NCBI GenBank assembly: GCA_027449865.1
Contig: DAIDKV010000009.1
Span: forward strand, 1 to 64,000
Direction of reading: 5' to 3'
Source: Planctomycetales bacterium
GTDB lineage: Bacteria > Planctomycetota > Planctomycetia > Isosphaerales > Isosphaeraceae
DNA: 64,000 nt
Both the position numbers and the translations under genes were made by a program. Positions 1 to 7,067 of this stretch are shown one piece after another (positions within the stretch are counted from its first letter, which is position 1; each line of letters opens with the position of its first letter). The notes under the pieces are model-generated. The model saw only the letters and a list, made by a program, of their open reading frames with translations, did no database searches and was not told where the DNA came from.

Positions 1-105
1 CAGGATGGCCGCGCCTCGCTCTCGCACGTAGGGACGCGGGTCGTGGTCACGTAACTGAACCAGTTCCTGGCGTTGCTCTTCGGTCAAGGTGAGGCGCCGG
101 ACCAT
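1..105 (-). CDS. N-terminus of a transposase-like helix-turn-helix protein (partial)
   Basis: Only the first 35 codons are inside the window; the gene continues to the left. The start codon on the minus strand is the complement of cat at 103-105, with an AAGGAG ribosome binding site seven bases upstream. The peptide begins MVRRLTLTEEQRQELVQLRD and continues with HDPRPYVRERGAA. This resembles the opening helix of the homeodomain-like HTH proteins that accompany IS630-type transposases in planctomycetes and other environmental bacteria. The catalytic part is not visible, so whether it is an intact insertion sequence or a lone HTH fragment cannot be told. Confidence 0.5.
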   Translation of the reverse strand, partial: MVRRLTLTEEQRQELVQLRDHDPRPYVRERGAAIL

Positions 106-453
106 GGACAGCTCCTTCGCTGCTATGCACGCATTGAATGACGCCTCCGGTTGCCCTGATTCTACCGATTTTGACGGTCAAAATCCATCAGGGATCATTG
201 GTTCGGTCGAGGGTGGTGGACATGTCGCTCGTTGAGCTTCGTCCGGGTCTGGATGGCGTACGCCTCGGTATCCCGATCCGGCTCGGCCGGGTTCTCCCCG
301 TTCCCCGTCCTCGATCGGGGTGGAGACCCGGCAGACCTGACGTCTGTGATCTGACTCAACAACCCCTCCGAGACCAGTGATCGCCCGGGTAGAATGATTT
401 TTTTGGCAGCTTGGTCGTAATGCTCGTCGGACCTGATAGGGTGGTGGTGATCC
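106..453. other. intergenic region, no gene seen
   Basis: This stretch separates the leftward transposase-like gene from the rightward xisH/xisI pair, so it must carry both promoters. Short open frames are present on both strands, but none has a ribosome binding site or recognisable protein. No clear sigma-70 consensus or strong inverted repeat was seen. Confidence 0.4.
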
Positions 454-903
454 ATGCCCGCGAGAAACCTCTGCCACGATGCCGTGATTCGGGCCCTGGA
501 GTCCGACGGCTGGACGATCACGGACGACCCGCTGAAGCTGGAATACGGCGATCGAAACCTGTTCGTGGACCTTGGCGCTGAGTGTTCGACGCTGGGAGCG
601 GAGCGGGCCGGCCGGAAGATCGCCGTGGAAATCCAGAGCTTCCTCGGGCTCTCGGCCCTGCGCGACCTCGAAGAGGCTGTCGGACAATATCAGGTGTACC
701 AGGCCGTCCTCGCGGTCACGCAGCCGGAACGCCCGCTGTATCTGGCCGCTCCGCTTCGCATTCACGAGACGCTCCTGACCGAAAAGCTCGGCCAGCTCAT
801 CATCACCAGCCTGGGATTGCGCCTCCTGATTTTCGACGAGAAGAACGAGAGGGTCCACCAATGGATCGAGTCGAACGATACCGGCAAATCGTCAGGCAGG
901 TGA
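454..903 (+). CDS. xisH: XisH family protein (fdxN element excision controlling factor-like)
   Basis: A 149-residue protein matching the XisH family in length and layout. XisH was named for a factor needed for excision of the fdxN element in cyanobacterial heterocysts, and belongs to the PD-(D/E)XK nuclease-like fold. Visible core: LFVDLGAE (about residues 36-43), giving the conserved Asp, and IAVEIQSFLG (about 56-65), giving the E-x-K position. Here Gln stands where most family members as I know them have Lys, so catalysis may be lost or altered. The gene overlaps xisI by 43 bases, so the two are surely co-translated. The host is not a heterocyst former, so the cellular role is unknown. The neighbouring restriction-modification gene and transposase-like fragment point to an accessory region. 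Confidence 0.8.
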   Translation: MPARNLCHDAVIRALESDGWTITDDPLKLEYGDRNLFVDLGAECSTLGAERAGRKIAVEIQSFLGLSALRDLEEAVGQYQVYQAVLAVTQPERPLYLAAPLRIHETLLTEKLGQLIITSLGLRLLIFDEKNERVHQWIESNDTGKSSGR

Positions 904-1196
904 TCGAGAAGTATGCGGGTTGGGTCCCCTCGCACGGTGAAATCGTCAGCGAGGCGATCGTGGACCCGGAGAAGGACCATTACGAGGTCATTCATTCGGG
1001 CTGGGACGGCGAGCGCAGGGTCCACGGATCGGTGATCCATCTGGACATCATCGACGGGAAGGTCTGGATCCAGCACGACGGGACCAACCGGCCGGTCGCC
1101 GAGGCCCTGCTAGACGAGGGCATCCCGCGTGAGGAGATCGTGCTGGCCTTTCACCCGGCCCGAGTCCGCCACCTGACCGGTTTTGCCGTGAGTTGA
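861..1196 (+). CDS. xisI: XisI family protein
   Basis: A 111-residue protein starting at the ATG at 861, inside the 3' end of xisH in another frame. It begins MDRVERYRQIVRQVIEKYAG and contains the family segment YEVIHSGWDGERRVHGSVIH, then IIDGKVWIQHDGT and a C-terminal EEIVLAFHPARVRHLTGFAVS. XisI is the constant partner of XisH; the pair is widespread and multicopy in cyanobacteria and patchy elsewhere. The 43-base overlap argues for stoichiometric production and a physical complex. The molecular function of XisI is not established; recombination control or a small defence or toxin-antitoxin-like role are both possible. Confidence 0.8.
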   Translation: MDRVERYRQIVRQVIEKYAGWVPSHGEIVSEAIVDPEKDHYEVIHSGWDGERRVHGSVIHLDIIDGKVWIQHDGTNRPVAEALLDEGIPREEIVLAFHPARVRHLTGFAVS

Positions 1197-1279
1197 GGCA
1201 TGGTCGGTGGCCGGATCGATTCGGCTGGGGTAGTTTGTTGGTATCTTCGTGCCGCAGGATGCCCTTTTGTTGTCGATGA

Positions 1280-4200
1280 TTGAGGTTCCCCGCCGTGCCG
1301 GTCGAAGCCAGGCCGATTTTCCGCCCAGACGTCATTCGCCTGCCGATCCTGGGCTACACGCTTCCCGAGTCCGCCGAACGGGGACGTCCAAAGCTTCAGA
1401 ACTGGGCGCGAATTATCGAGGGTGGAGCGGTTGACGCCCACAAGGAAGCCGAGATCCTTGGCGACTTCCTCAACGACATTTTCTGCGAAATGCTGGGCTA
1501 CACGCGGTCCGTCGACCGGCCGGGCGGTCGATACACGTTCTCCCGGGAGGGGCACGTCCAGGCCAACGGAAAGTTTGCCGACGCCGTACTCGGCGAGTTC
1601 GATCGGACGTCGAAGCGATACATCGCCGCCGTGGAGGGGAAGGGTCCAAAAGATCCGCTCGACCGGCCGTTTGCCGGCCGGAAGGTCTCGGCCGTGGATC
1701 AGGCATACGACTACGCGATCAACCTTCGATGCCCCTGGATCCTGGTGACGAATATCCGCCAGACGCGGCTCTACTTCAAGGGCGCCGACAAGCAGACCTA
1801 CGAACGGTTCGACACCGAGGCCCTGGCCGCCGACGATCGCCTGCTCAAGAAATTCGTCTTTCTGCTTCATTCTGGCCGGATGGTCCCGGCGCACGGTCCC
1901 TGCCATCTCGACGCCCTGCTCAGCGACTCGGAGAAGATCGGCCGCGAGGTCACGCGGGAGTTTTACGAGCAATACGCCTTCACTCGACGTAGTACGCTCG
2001 CGAAGCTAAGACGGGCGAACCCGGGCGTCGAGCCTCGGACGGTCCTGGCCTGCTCCCAGAAACTGCTCGACCGAATCCTGTTCGTCGCCTTCTGCGAGGA
2101 TCGCGGGCTGCTTCCGCCGGAGACGATCCGACAGGCGCACGCCCACCGCGACCCGTACAATCCCCGCCCGCTCTGGGATAACTTCCGGGGGATGTTCCGG
2201 GCGATCGATATCGGCAGCCCCGAACTTGGGATTCCCCGGTACAACGGCGGCCTCTTCGCCGAGGACCCCGCCCTCGACGCCCTCAAAATCCCCGACGACG
2301 TCTTCGACTTCTTCAACGACCTCGCCGATTACGACTTCCGGCCCGCCTCGGCGATCCCGGAAGAGGAGATCATCACCGACCGCCGACTGGTCGACGTCGA
2401 GATCCTGGGCCACATCTTCGAGCAGTCGCTGGACGATCTCGAAAAGATCCTGGCCGAGCTCGAATCACCCTCGGCGCTCCTGCCCGAACTGGAGGCCGAG
2501 CCGGTCAAGGAGAAGGTCAGCCGCCGCAAGCGCGAGGGAGCGTTCTACACGCCCGATTACGTCACGCGGTACATCGTCGAGCAGGCGCTGGGGGGCGTTC
2601 TGAACGACCGGTTCGAGCGGCTCCGGGCCGAGCACGCCGGGAACGCGAAGGGGACCGTCCGTTCCGTCCTGGACGACCCGCGCGCCTACGACCGTGAGGC
2701 CCTGAGCGAGCCCCAGCGGAAGGCGTTGCTGGCGTTCTGGGAGTCGTGGCAGAACGTCCTCGAATCGATCCGCGTCGTCGACCCGGCCTGCGGCAGCGGG
2801 GCGTTCCTGATCGAGGCGTTCGACCAGCTTCACGCCGCCTATCAGCGGGCCAACGAGCGCGTCCGCGAGCTTCGGAAAGAATCCGAGGCACAGCTTTTTG
2901 ACCTCGACCGCAAGATCCTCCAGAACAACGTTTATGGCGTTGACCTGAATGACGAGGCGGTCCACATCGCTCGATTGAGCCTCTGGATCAAGACGGCCGT
3001 GAAGGGGAAGGAGCTGACGAGCCTCGATCGCTCGCTTCGAGTGGGAAACAGCGTTGTCGCGGACCCGGCCGTCGACCCCCGCGCCTTCGACTGGCGGGCC
3101 GCCTTCCCCGAGGTCTTCGATGGCGAACGCGGTGGTTTCGACGTGGTGATCGGCAACCCGCCCTATATCCGCCAGGAGTGGCTATCGCCGATCAAGCCCT
3201 ACCTGCAATCGAAGTATGCCGCCTATCACGGCATGGCGGATCTCTACGTGTATTTCTACGAGCTGGGCCTCGACCTGCTAAAGCCCGGCGGCCGGCTTTC
3301 GTTCATTGTCACAAACAAGTGGATGAAGGCCGGATACGGCGAGCCTCTTCGCGCCCTCTTCGCCCGGAAAGCCTGGGTCGAATCGGTGGTCGACTTCGGG
3401 CACGCCAAGCAGATCTTCCCCGACGCCGACGTCTTCCCGTCGATCATCGTCGCCCGATCCCCCGACGATCCGGCCAGCGCCCCCCAGACGACGAGAGTCT
3501 GCGCCATCCCGCGGGAACAACTTCGGATTGATGATTTGAGCGTGCAAATCGAAATGGAGGGAGCTACTGTCGCTCGGGCAAGGCTGACTGCGGCAGCTTG
3601 GTCCCTGGAATCGGAGGCGGTCAATAGCCTTCTCGATAAGATTCGGACCAGTGGAATACCGCTGAGCGAGTATGCCGGCCTCAAGCCGCTCATGGGCATC
3701 AAGACAGGCTTCAATGATGCTTTCCTGATAGATACCCGGACGAGAGACGCGATCATCGCGGCAGACCCTGGTAGCTGCGAGGTCATTCGGCCCTATCTTC
3801 GTGGTCAAGATATTTGTCGATGGTCGCCGGAATGGTCAAATCTCTGGATGATCGCGCTGGAGTCGAGCAGCGATCGGGATTGGTCCTGGGCCAATGCTGG
3901 CGCAGAAGCGGAGCAGGTTTTCCGAGAAACCTATCCGGGTCTGCACGGCCAGCTCAAGCCTCACGAGGAGATTTTGCGAAGAAGACAGGACCAAGGACGC
4001 TACTGGTGGGAGCTTCGGTCGTGCGCCTATTGGGACAAGCTGGCTAATCCCCGAATCACATACCAAGACATAACCTGGACGGCCAATTTCTGCTTGACTC
4101 CAGGTAATTATCTTTCGAATAACACTACATACTTTCTGCCAACTCAGGACCCCTGGCTTCTGTCGGTCCTGAACGCTCCCGTCGGATGGTGGTGCGCCTG

Positions 4201-4702
4201 GAGGTCGGCACAGCATGGAAAGGATGAAGCCCTTCGTTATTTCACCTCGTTCATGGAGTCGTATCCAGTACCCCGGGCAAGCGACGAAGCGGCTGAGTCT
4301 TGCGGAACTGCTGTCGGTCGCCTGATTGAGATTGTGCGCACTTGTTCCGGAGCCGTCCGAGATCTCCTTGACTGGCTCAGGGTCGAGCACAGCATCCCCG
4401 AGCCGACCCAGCGGCTGAAGTCGTCACTGGCGCTGGATTGCAACGCCTTCGTCGCAGAGGTCCGAAAAGTCCGCGGCAAGAAGAACCCGCTGAGCCTGGC
4501 GGCGCTGAAGAACCTGCGAGAGGAGCATGCGAGGACGATCGTCCCGGCGCAGGCCCTGGCTCGCGAGGCAATATCTCTGGAGCGGAAGATCAGCGACCTG
4601 GTCAACGAGGCGTACGGCCTGACGCCCGACGAGGTCTCGCTGATGTGGCGGACCGCCCCGCCCCGGATGCCGATCGCGGGACCCGATTCCGACGCCCAGT
4701 GA
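1280..4702 (+). CDS. Type IIG restriction-modification enzyme (Eco57I-like)
   Basis: A single 1140-residue polypeptide combining endonuclease, N6-adenine methyltransferase and target recognition. Near residues 100-120 an Asp (FADAVLG) and an E-x-K (AAVEGKG) form a PD-(D/E)XK nuclease core. Methyltransferase motif I is VDPACGSGAFLIEA (about 497-510) and motif IV is NPPY (about 624-627), followed by IRQEW. The C-terminal third has the TaqI-like specificity layout, including a PYLRGQDICRW stretch and LANPRITYQDI. The length is typical for stand-alone type IIG enzymes. The start may be TTG at 1280 or GTG at 1295; no strong ribosome binding site separates them. It follows xisHI by 83 bases. The last 130 bases are echoed as a diverged relic near 6003-6133, showing that a related gene once sat nearby. 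Confidence 0.9.
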   Translation: MRFPAVPVEARPIFRPDVIRLPILGYTLPESAERGRPKLQNWARIIEGGAVDAHKEAEILGDFLNDIFCEMLGYTRSVDRPGGRYTFSREGHVQANGKFADAVLGEFDRTSKRYIAAVEGKGPKDPLDRPFAGRKVSAVDQAYDYAINLRCPWILVTNIRQTRLYFKGADKQTYERFDTEALAADDRLLKKFVFLLHSGRMVPAHGPCHLDALLSDSEKIGREVTREFYEQYAFTRRSTLAKLRRANPGVEPRTVLACSQKLLDRILFVAFCEDRGLLPPETIRQAHAHRDPYNPRPLWDNFRGMFRAIDIGSPELGIPRYNGGLFAEDPALDALKIPDDVFDFFNDLADYDFRPASAIPEEEIITDRRLVDVEILGHIFEQSLDDLEKILAELESPSALLPELEAEPVKEKVSRRKREGAFYTPDYVTRYIVEQALGGVLNDRFERLRAEHAGNAKGTVRSVLDDPRAYDREALSEPQRKALLAFWESWQNVLESIRVVDPACGSGAFLIEAFDQLHAAYQRANERVRELRKESEAQLFDLDRKILQNNVYGVDLNDEAVHIARLSLWIKTAVKGKELTSLDRSLRVGNSVVADPAVDPRAFDWRAAFPEVFDGERGGFDVVIGNPPYIRQEWLSPIKPYLQSKYAAYHGMADLYVYFYELGLDLLKPGGRLSFIVTNKWMKAGYGEPLRALFARKAWVESVVDFGHAKQIFPDADVFPSIIVARSPDDPASAPQTTRVCAIPREQLRIDDLSVQIEMEGATVARARLTAAAWSLESEAVNSLLDKIRTSGIPLSEYAGLKPLMGIKTGFNDAFLIDTRTRDAIIAADPGSCEVIRPYLRGQDICRWSPEWSNLWMIALESSSDRDWSWANAGAEAEQVFRETYPGLHGQLKPHEEILRRRQDQGRYWWELRSCAYWDKLANPRITYQDITWTANFCLTPGNYLSNNTTYFLPTQDPWLLSVLNAPVGWWCAWRSAQHGKDEALRYFTSFMESYPVPRASDEAAESCGTAVGRLIEIVRTCSGAVRDLLDWLRVEHSIPEPTQRLKSSLALDCNAFVAEVRKVRGKKNPLSLAALKNLREEHARTIVPAQALAREAISLERKISDLVNEAYGLTPDEVSLMWRTAPPRMPIAGPDSDAQ

Positions 4703-4816
4703 CGGTCTCGGATCGGTCCCCGTGTCGGCGCCGGCTCCAGTCGGCGAGCTTCCCGGCCTGTTGAGCCTCGTTCGGTTTTGTCTCACCGGCCCTCGCCGCC
4801 TGGATTTTTTGTCTTT

Positions 4817-5350
4817 TCAGCGCGCGGATCGCTCGGCGAGCAGTTCGTCGAGCTGTCCGAACGTCTCGTCCATCGCTTCCTGCGCGCCGGTGCCGGCTGC
4901 TTCGAGCGCTTCCTTCGTGGGATACAGCTCGCTCATGACGAGCAGCGTCTTGCCGTCGCGCTCCTCGAATGTCACGGTGGTGACGGAGCCCGCGTCACCG
5001 CTTTCCTCGTTCGTCCAGACGATGCGCTTCTCAGGCACCACCTCGAGATAACTGCCGAAGAACTCCATCAGGTTCTCGGGATCGTCGCCGAACACCAGGC
5101 GGTATTTGCCGCCGGTGCGCACGTCCATCTCACACGAGCGAAGTGTGATGCCCATCGAGCGGGGCACCCACCACTTCTTGAACAACTCGGGCCTGGACCA
5201 CGCCTCGAACACAAGCCGCGCGGGCGCATCGAACGTCCGCGTGACGACGACCTCACGCTCCGACTTCTTCTGCACCGTCGTGCGCCGTGATTCACTTTCG
5301 TTTCTTGCGGCCACGGGCCTTCTCCTTTTGTTTGAGTTCGTCGATGACAC
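4817..5350 (-). CDS. SRPBCC / AHSA1-like protein
   Basis: A small cytoplasmic START-fold protein of the activator-of-Hsp90-ATPase-like (AHSA1) group. The domain runs from about residue 33 (REVVVTRTFDAPARLVFEAW) through FKKWWVPRSMG and SYLEVVPEKRIVWTNE to the C-terminal helix with MDETFGQLDELLAERS. Such proteins usually follow an ArsR-type repressor, as here. The N-terminal 30 residues are basic, read over the 3' end of the repressor gene, and may be untranslated; GTG at 5314 is a shorter alternative start. The ligand is unknown. The pair lies between two copies of a restriction-modification gene tail, which suggests that it arrived as an insert. Confidence 0.85.
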   Translation of the reverse strand: MSSTNSNKRRRPVAARNESESRRTTVQKKSEREVVVTRTFDAPARLVFEAWSRPELFKKWWVPRSMGITLRSCEMDVRTGGKYRLVFGDDPENLMEFFGSYLEVVPEKRIVWTNEESGDAGSVTTVTFEERDGKTLLVMSELYPTKEALEAAGTGAQEAMDETFGQLDELLAERSAR

Positions 5351-5657
5351 CGTCGAGCGCTTCGAAGCGCGCGTCCCACACCTGGCGGTAACGCGCGATC
5401 CACTTCATTTCCTCCTCGAGCCGGCAGGGGCCGATGCGGCACGTGCGCACGCGGCCGACCTTTTCGGTGGTCACGAGGCCGGCCCGCTCGAGCACGTCGA
5501 CGTGTTTCTTCATGCCCGTGAGGGTCATTGCGAACTTGTCGGCGAGGTCGGTGATGGAGGCGTCGCCGCGTGTGAGCTGGTCGAGGACGCCACGGCGGGT
5601 GGCGTCAGCGAGAGCGGCGAAGGAGACGTTCAGGTGTGTCGGAGAATGCTGAACCAT
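5292..5657 (-). CDS. ArsR-family winged-helix transcriptional repressor
   Basis: A 121-residue repressor beginning MVQHSPTHLNVSFAALADAT. The winged helix-turn-helix is clear: RRGVLDQLTRGDASITDLAD, then MTLTGMKKHVDVLERAGLV and the wing TEKVGRVRTCRIGP. The tail ends in a basic KARGRKKRK. No paired metal-binding cysteines are evident, which fits the non-metal ArsR subgroup that controls an adjacent SRPBCC gene. The ATG at 5657 is preferred over GTG at 5690 because a -10-like TATACT lies just ahead of it, and no Shine-Dalgarno sequence supports either. The ATG sits inside a perfect 8+8 inverted repeat (5649-5666), a likely autoregulatory operator. The reading frame overlaps the following SRPBCC gene. 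Confidence 0.88.
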   Translation of the reverse strand: MVQHSPTHLNVSFAALADATRRGVLDQLTRGDASITDLADKFAMTLTGMKKHVDVLERAGLVTTEKVGRVRTCRIGPCRLEEEMKWIARYRQVWDARFEALDGVIDELKQKEKARGRKKRK

Positions 5658-5670
5658 GTGGTTCAGTATA
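5649..5670 (-). promoter_or_regulatory. palindromic operator overlapping the repressor start and a -10-like box
   Basis: CTGAACCA (5649-5656) and TGGTTCAG (5659-5666) form a perfect inverted repeat with a two-base centre, and the repressor ATG (5655-5657) lies within it. On the minus strand TATACT (5670-5665) could be a -10 box, placing transcription start at or very near the ATG, so the mRNA would be leaderless or nearly so. Repressor binding here would block both promoter and initiation region. The promoter and operator roles are inferred from position and symmetry only. Confidence 0.5.
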
Positions 5671-5777
5671 AAGGAGCGAGCGGCGGGCACGCAAGGGGTG
5701 TCTCACCGCCGTCGGCGCCTGTCAGAGTCACCGCGCGGTCGAGCCGCATCCCATCGGAACGGATTCACCACAGAGTC

Positions 5778-5992
5778 ACAGAGAGCACAGAGAAGAAAAA
5801 AAGTTTATTAGAGTTCATGGAAAATGATTGTGTGATTTTTAGTCATCAGCTTGTGCGCGGCGTTCAAGATTCTCAAGGTTAGTCGTACAGGGAGCACAGA
5901 GAAAAAGAAGTATGCCGTATATTGTAAGAAAAACGCATGCCTGATTTACAGTGATAAGCCTGTACGCGGCGTACAAGGTTTTCAAGGTAAGT
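5778..5992. repeat. two imperfect 106-bp AT-rich tandem units
   Basis: Unit 1 spans 5778-5883 and unit 2 spans 5887-5992. Both open with an acag(a/g)gagcacagagaa motif, pass through an A-rich stretch, and close with a cttgtgcgcggcgttcaag or cctgtacgcggcgtacaag core followed by (t/a)tca-aggt(t/a)agt. The region is far richer in A and T than the surrounding DNA, which suggests foreign origin. A further partial cacagagtcacagag copy precedes unit 1. No convincing gene is encoded. Confidence 0.6.
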
Positions 5993-6002
5993 AGTTCAGA
6001 AC

Positions 6003-6133
6003 GATTACCCTGGAGCGGAAGATCCGCGACCTGGCCAACGAAGCGTACGGCCTGACTCCCGACAAGGTCTCGCTGATCTGGTAGTCCGCCCCGCCCCGAA
6101 TGCCGATCGCGCAGCAAGAGTCCGACGTCCGGT
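6003..6133 (+). pseudogene. relic 3' end of a second type IIG restriction-modification gene
   Basis: About 43 codons correspond to the C-terminal end of the restriction-modification gene at 1280-4702. The relic reads TLERKIRDLANEAYGLTPDK and then VSLIW followed by an in-frame TAG, where the intact gene reads MWRTAPP and continues. Similarity runs past this point as nucleotide matches to the position of the intact gene's TGA. The copies differ at roughly one base in eight by eye, so this is an old paralogue rather than a fresh duplication. Nothing of the rest of that gene is present. It marks the right edge of the segment carrying the ArsR/SRPBCC pair and the AT-rich units. Confidence 0.75.
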
Positions 6134-6258
6134 GATGGGGGCCGATCCGTCTTCATGGAGGAGCTGGCTCCAGGTGGCGATATCGCGTCAGGAGAGGCTT
6201 CGTCTGGATCGGGGGCTGGAGCTCCCTCCAGAGGGCGTTCCCGTTGGATGGCCGATGT

Positions 6259-6370
6259 CTCCTACCAACCCGACGCGCCAGCGAGGGTCTTCGTGTTTCT
6301 CCTACCAACCCGACGCGCCAGCGAGGGGCTTCGTGTCGGAACCCTCGCTGGCGCGTCGGGTTGGTAGGAG
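6259..6370. repeat. cluster of a 29-bp repeat: two direct copies and one inverted, forming a hairpin
   Basis: Three exact copies of a 29-base sequence beginning CTCCTACCAACCCGACGCGC lie at 6259-6287 (+), 6299-6327 (+) and 6342-6370 (-). Copies 1 and 2 repeat with a 40-base period. Copies 2 and 3 face each other across 14 bases and would form a 29-bp perfect stem. I recall similar sequences dispersed in planctomycete genomes; this was not checked. No transposase is adjacent, so it behaves like a REP-type or non-autonomous palindromic element. It lies where the following Uma2 gene has lost its start, and copy 3 contributes an in-frame stop (6365-6367). Confidence 0.8.
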
Positions 6371-6406
6371 GAGTCCGCTCCCACCGGCATCGTCCATGCA
6401 ACCGTT

Positions 6407-6964
6407 AATCGTTCTCACATCCGCCATCGGCGGCACGGTCATCCGCACACTCGTCTCATCACCTGGCTGGGTAACTACGAGACGGACACGCCGGGAGTCG
6501 GAGCCGGGGATAACAGCAGCGTCCGTCTGGATCTGGACAACGAACCTCAGCCGGACGGCTTTCTCATCATCCTGCCCGAGTGTGGCGGTCAGGTCCGGAT
6601 CAGCGACGATGCTTATATTGAGGGGGCGCCGGAACTCATCGCCGAGGTGGCCGCCAGCAGCGTCAGCTTCGATCTGGGCAAGAAGTTCGAGGTCTACCGA
6701 CGCAACGGCGTGCGCGAATATGTGGTCTGGCGGGTACTCGACGGCCAGGTGGACTGGTACGCGAACCGAGGCGGGCGCTTTGAGCCGGTTCATCCGGCGG
6801 CTGACGGAATCCTCCGCGGCGAGGTCTTTCCGGGCCTCTGGCTCCATGCGGCCGCGCTGGTTCAGAACGATCGCAAGGCGGTTCAGGCGGCCCTTCAGCA
6901 GGGTCTCGACTCTCCCGAGCACGCCCTGTTCGTGGAGAGGTTGAGGCGGGATCGACCGGCCTGA
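6407..6964 (+). pseudogene. Uma2-family nuclease, 5'-truncated
   Basis: The frame ending at 6964 encodes most of a Uma2 (formerly DUF820) PD-(D/E)XK-like protein: RHGHPHTRLITWLGNY, TPGVGAGDNSSVRLDLDNEP, then QPDGFLIILPECGGQVRI, GAPELIAEVAASS, RRNGVREYVVWRVLDGQVDW and the family C-terminal stretch through SPEHALFV. The intact family normally has about 45 more N-terminal residues. Here the frame runs upstream into a TAG at 6365-6367 inside the 29-bp repeat, with no ATG, GTG or TTG before GTG at 6647. The GTG would give only a 105-residue stub without the family's central strand. The gene is therefore probably dead, broken at its 5' end by the repeat-bearing segment. Confidence 0.75.
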
Positions 6965-7067
6965 AAGCGCCCGGCCGAAGCTCCGCGAAGCGAAGCGCGG
7001 ATGTTCGACCAGGCCGACTTCCGAAGGCTCGTCCGGGCGCCTCAACCTCCTCCGACGGCCACGGAAG

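Noticed and set aside
582-860. A longer plus-strand frame continuing upstream of xisI
   Set aside because: XisI homology begins at the ATG at 861, and the upstream part is an out-of-frame reading of xisH.
5839-6156. A minus-strand frame across the AT-rich units and restriction-modification relic
   Set aside because: Its translation mirrors the antisense of the relic and the repeats; no start with a ribosome binding site and no family was recognised.
6259-6370. CRISPR array
   Set aside because: Only three repeats exist, one is inverted, and the intervening sequences are 11 and 14 bases, too short for spacers. No cas gene is present.
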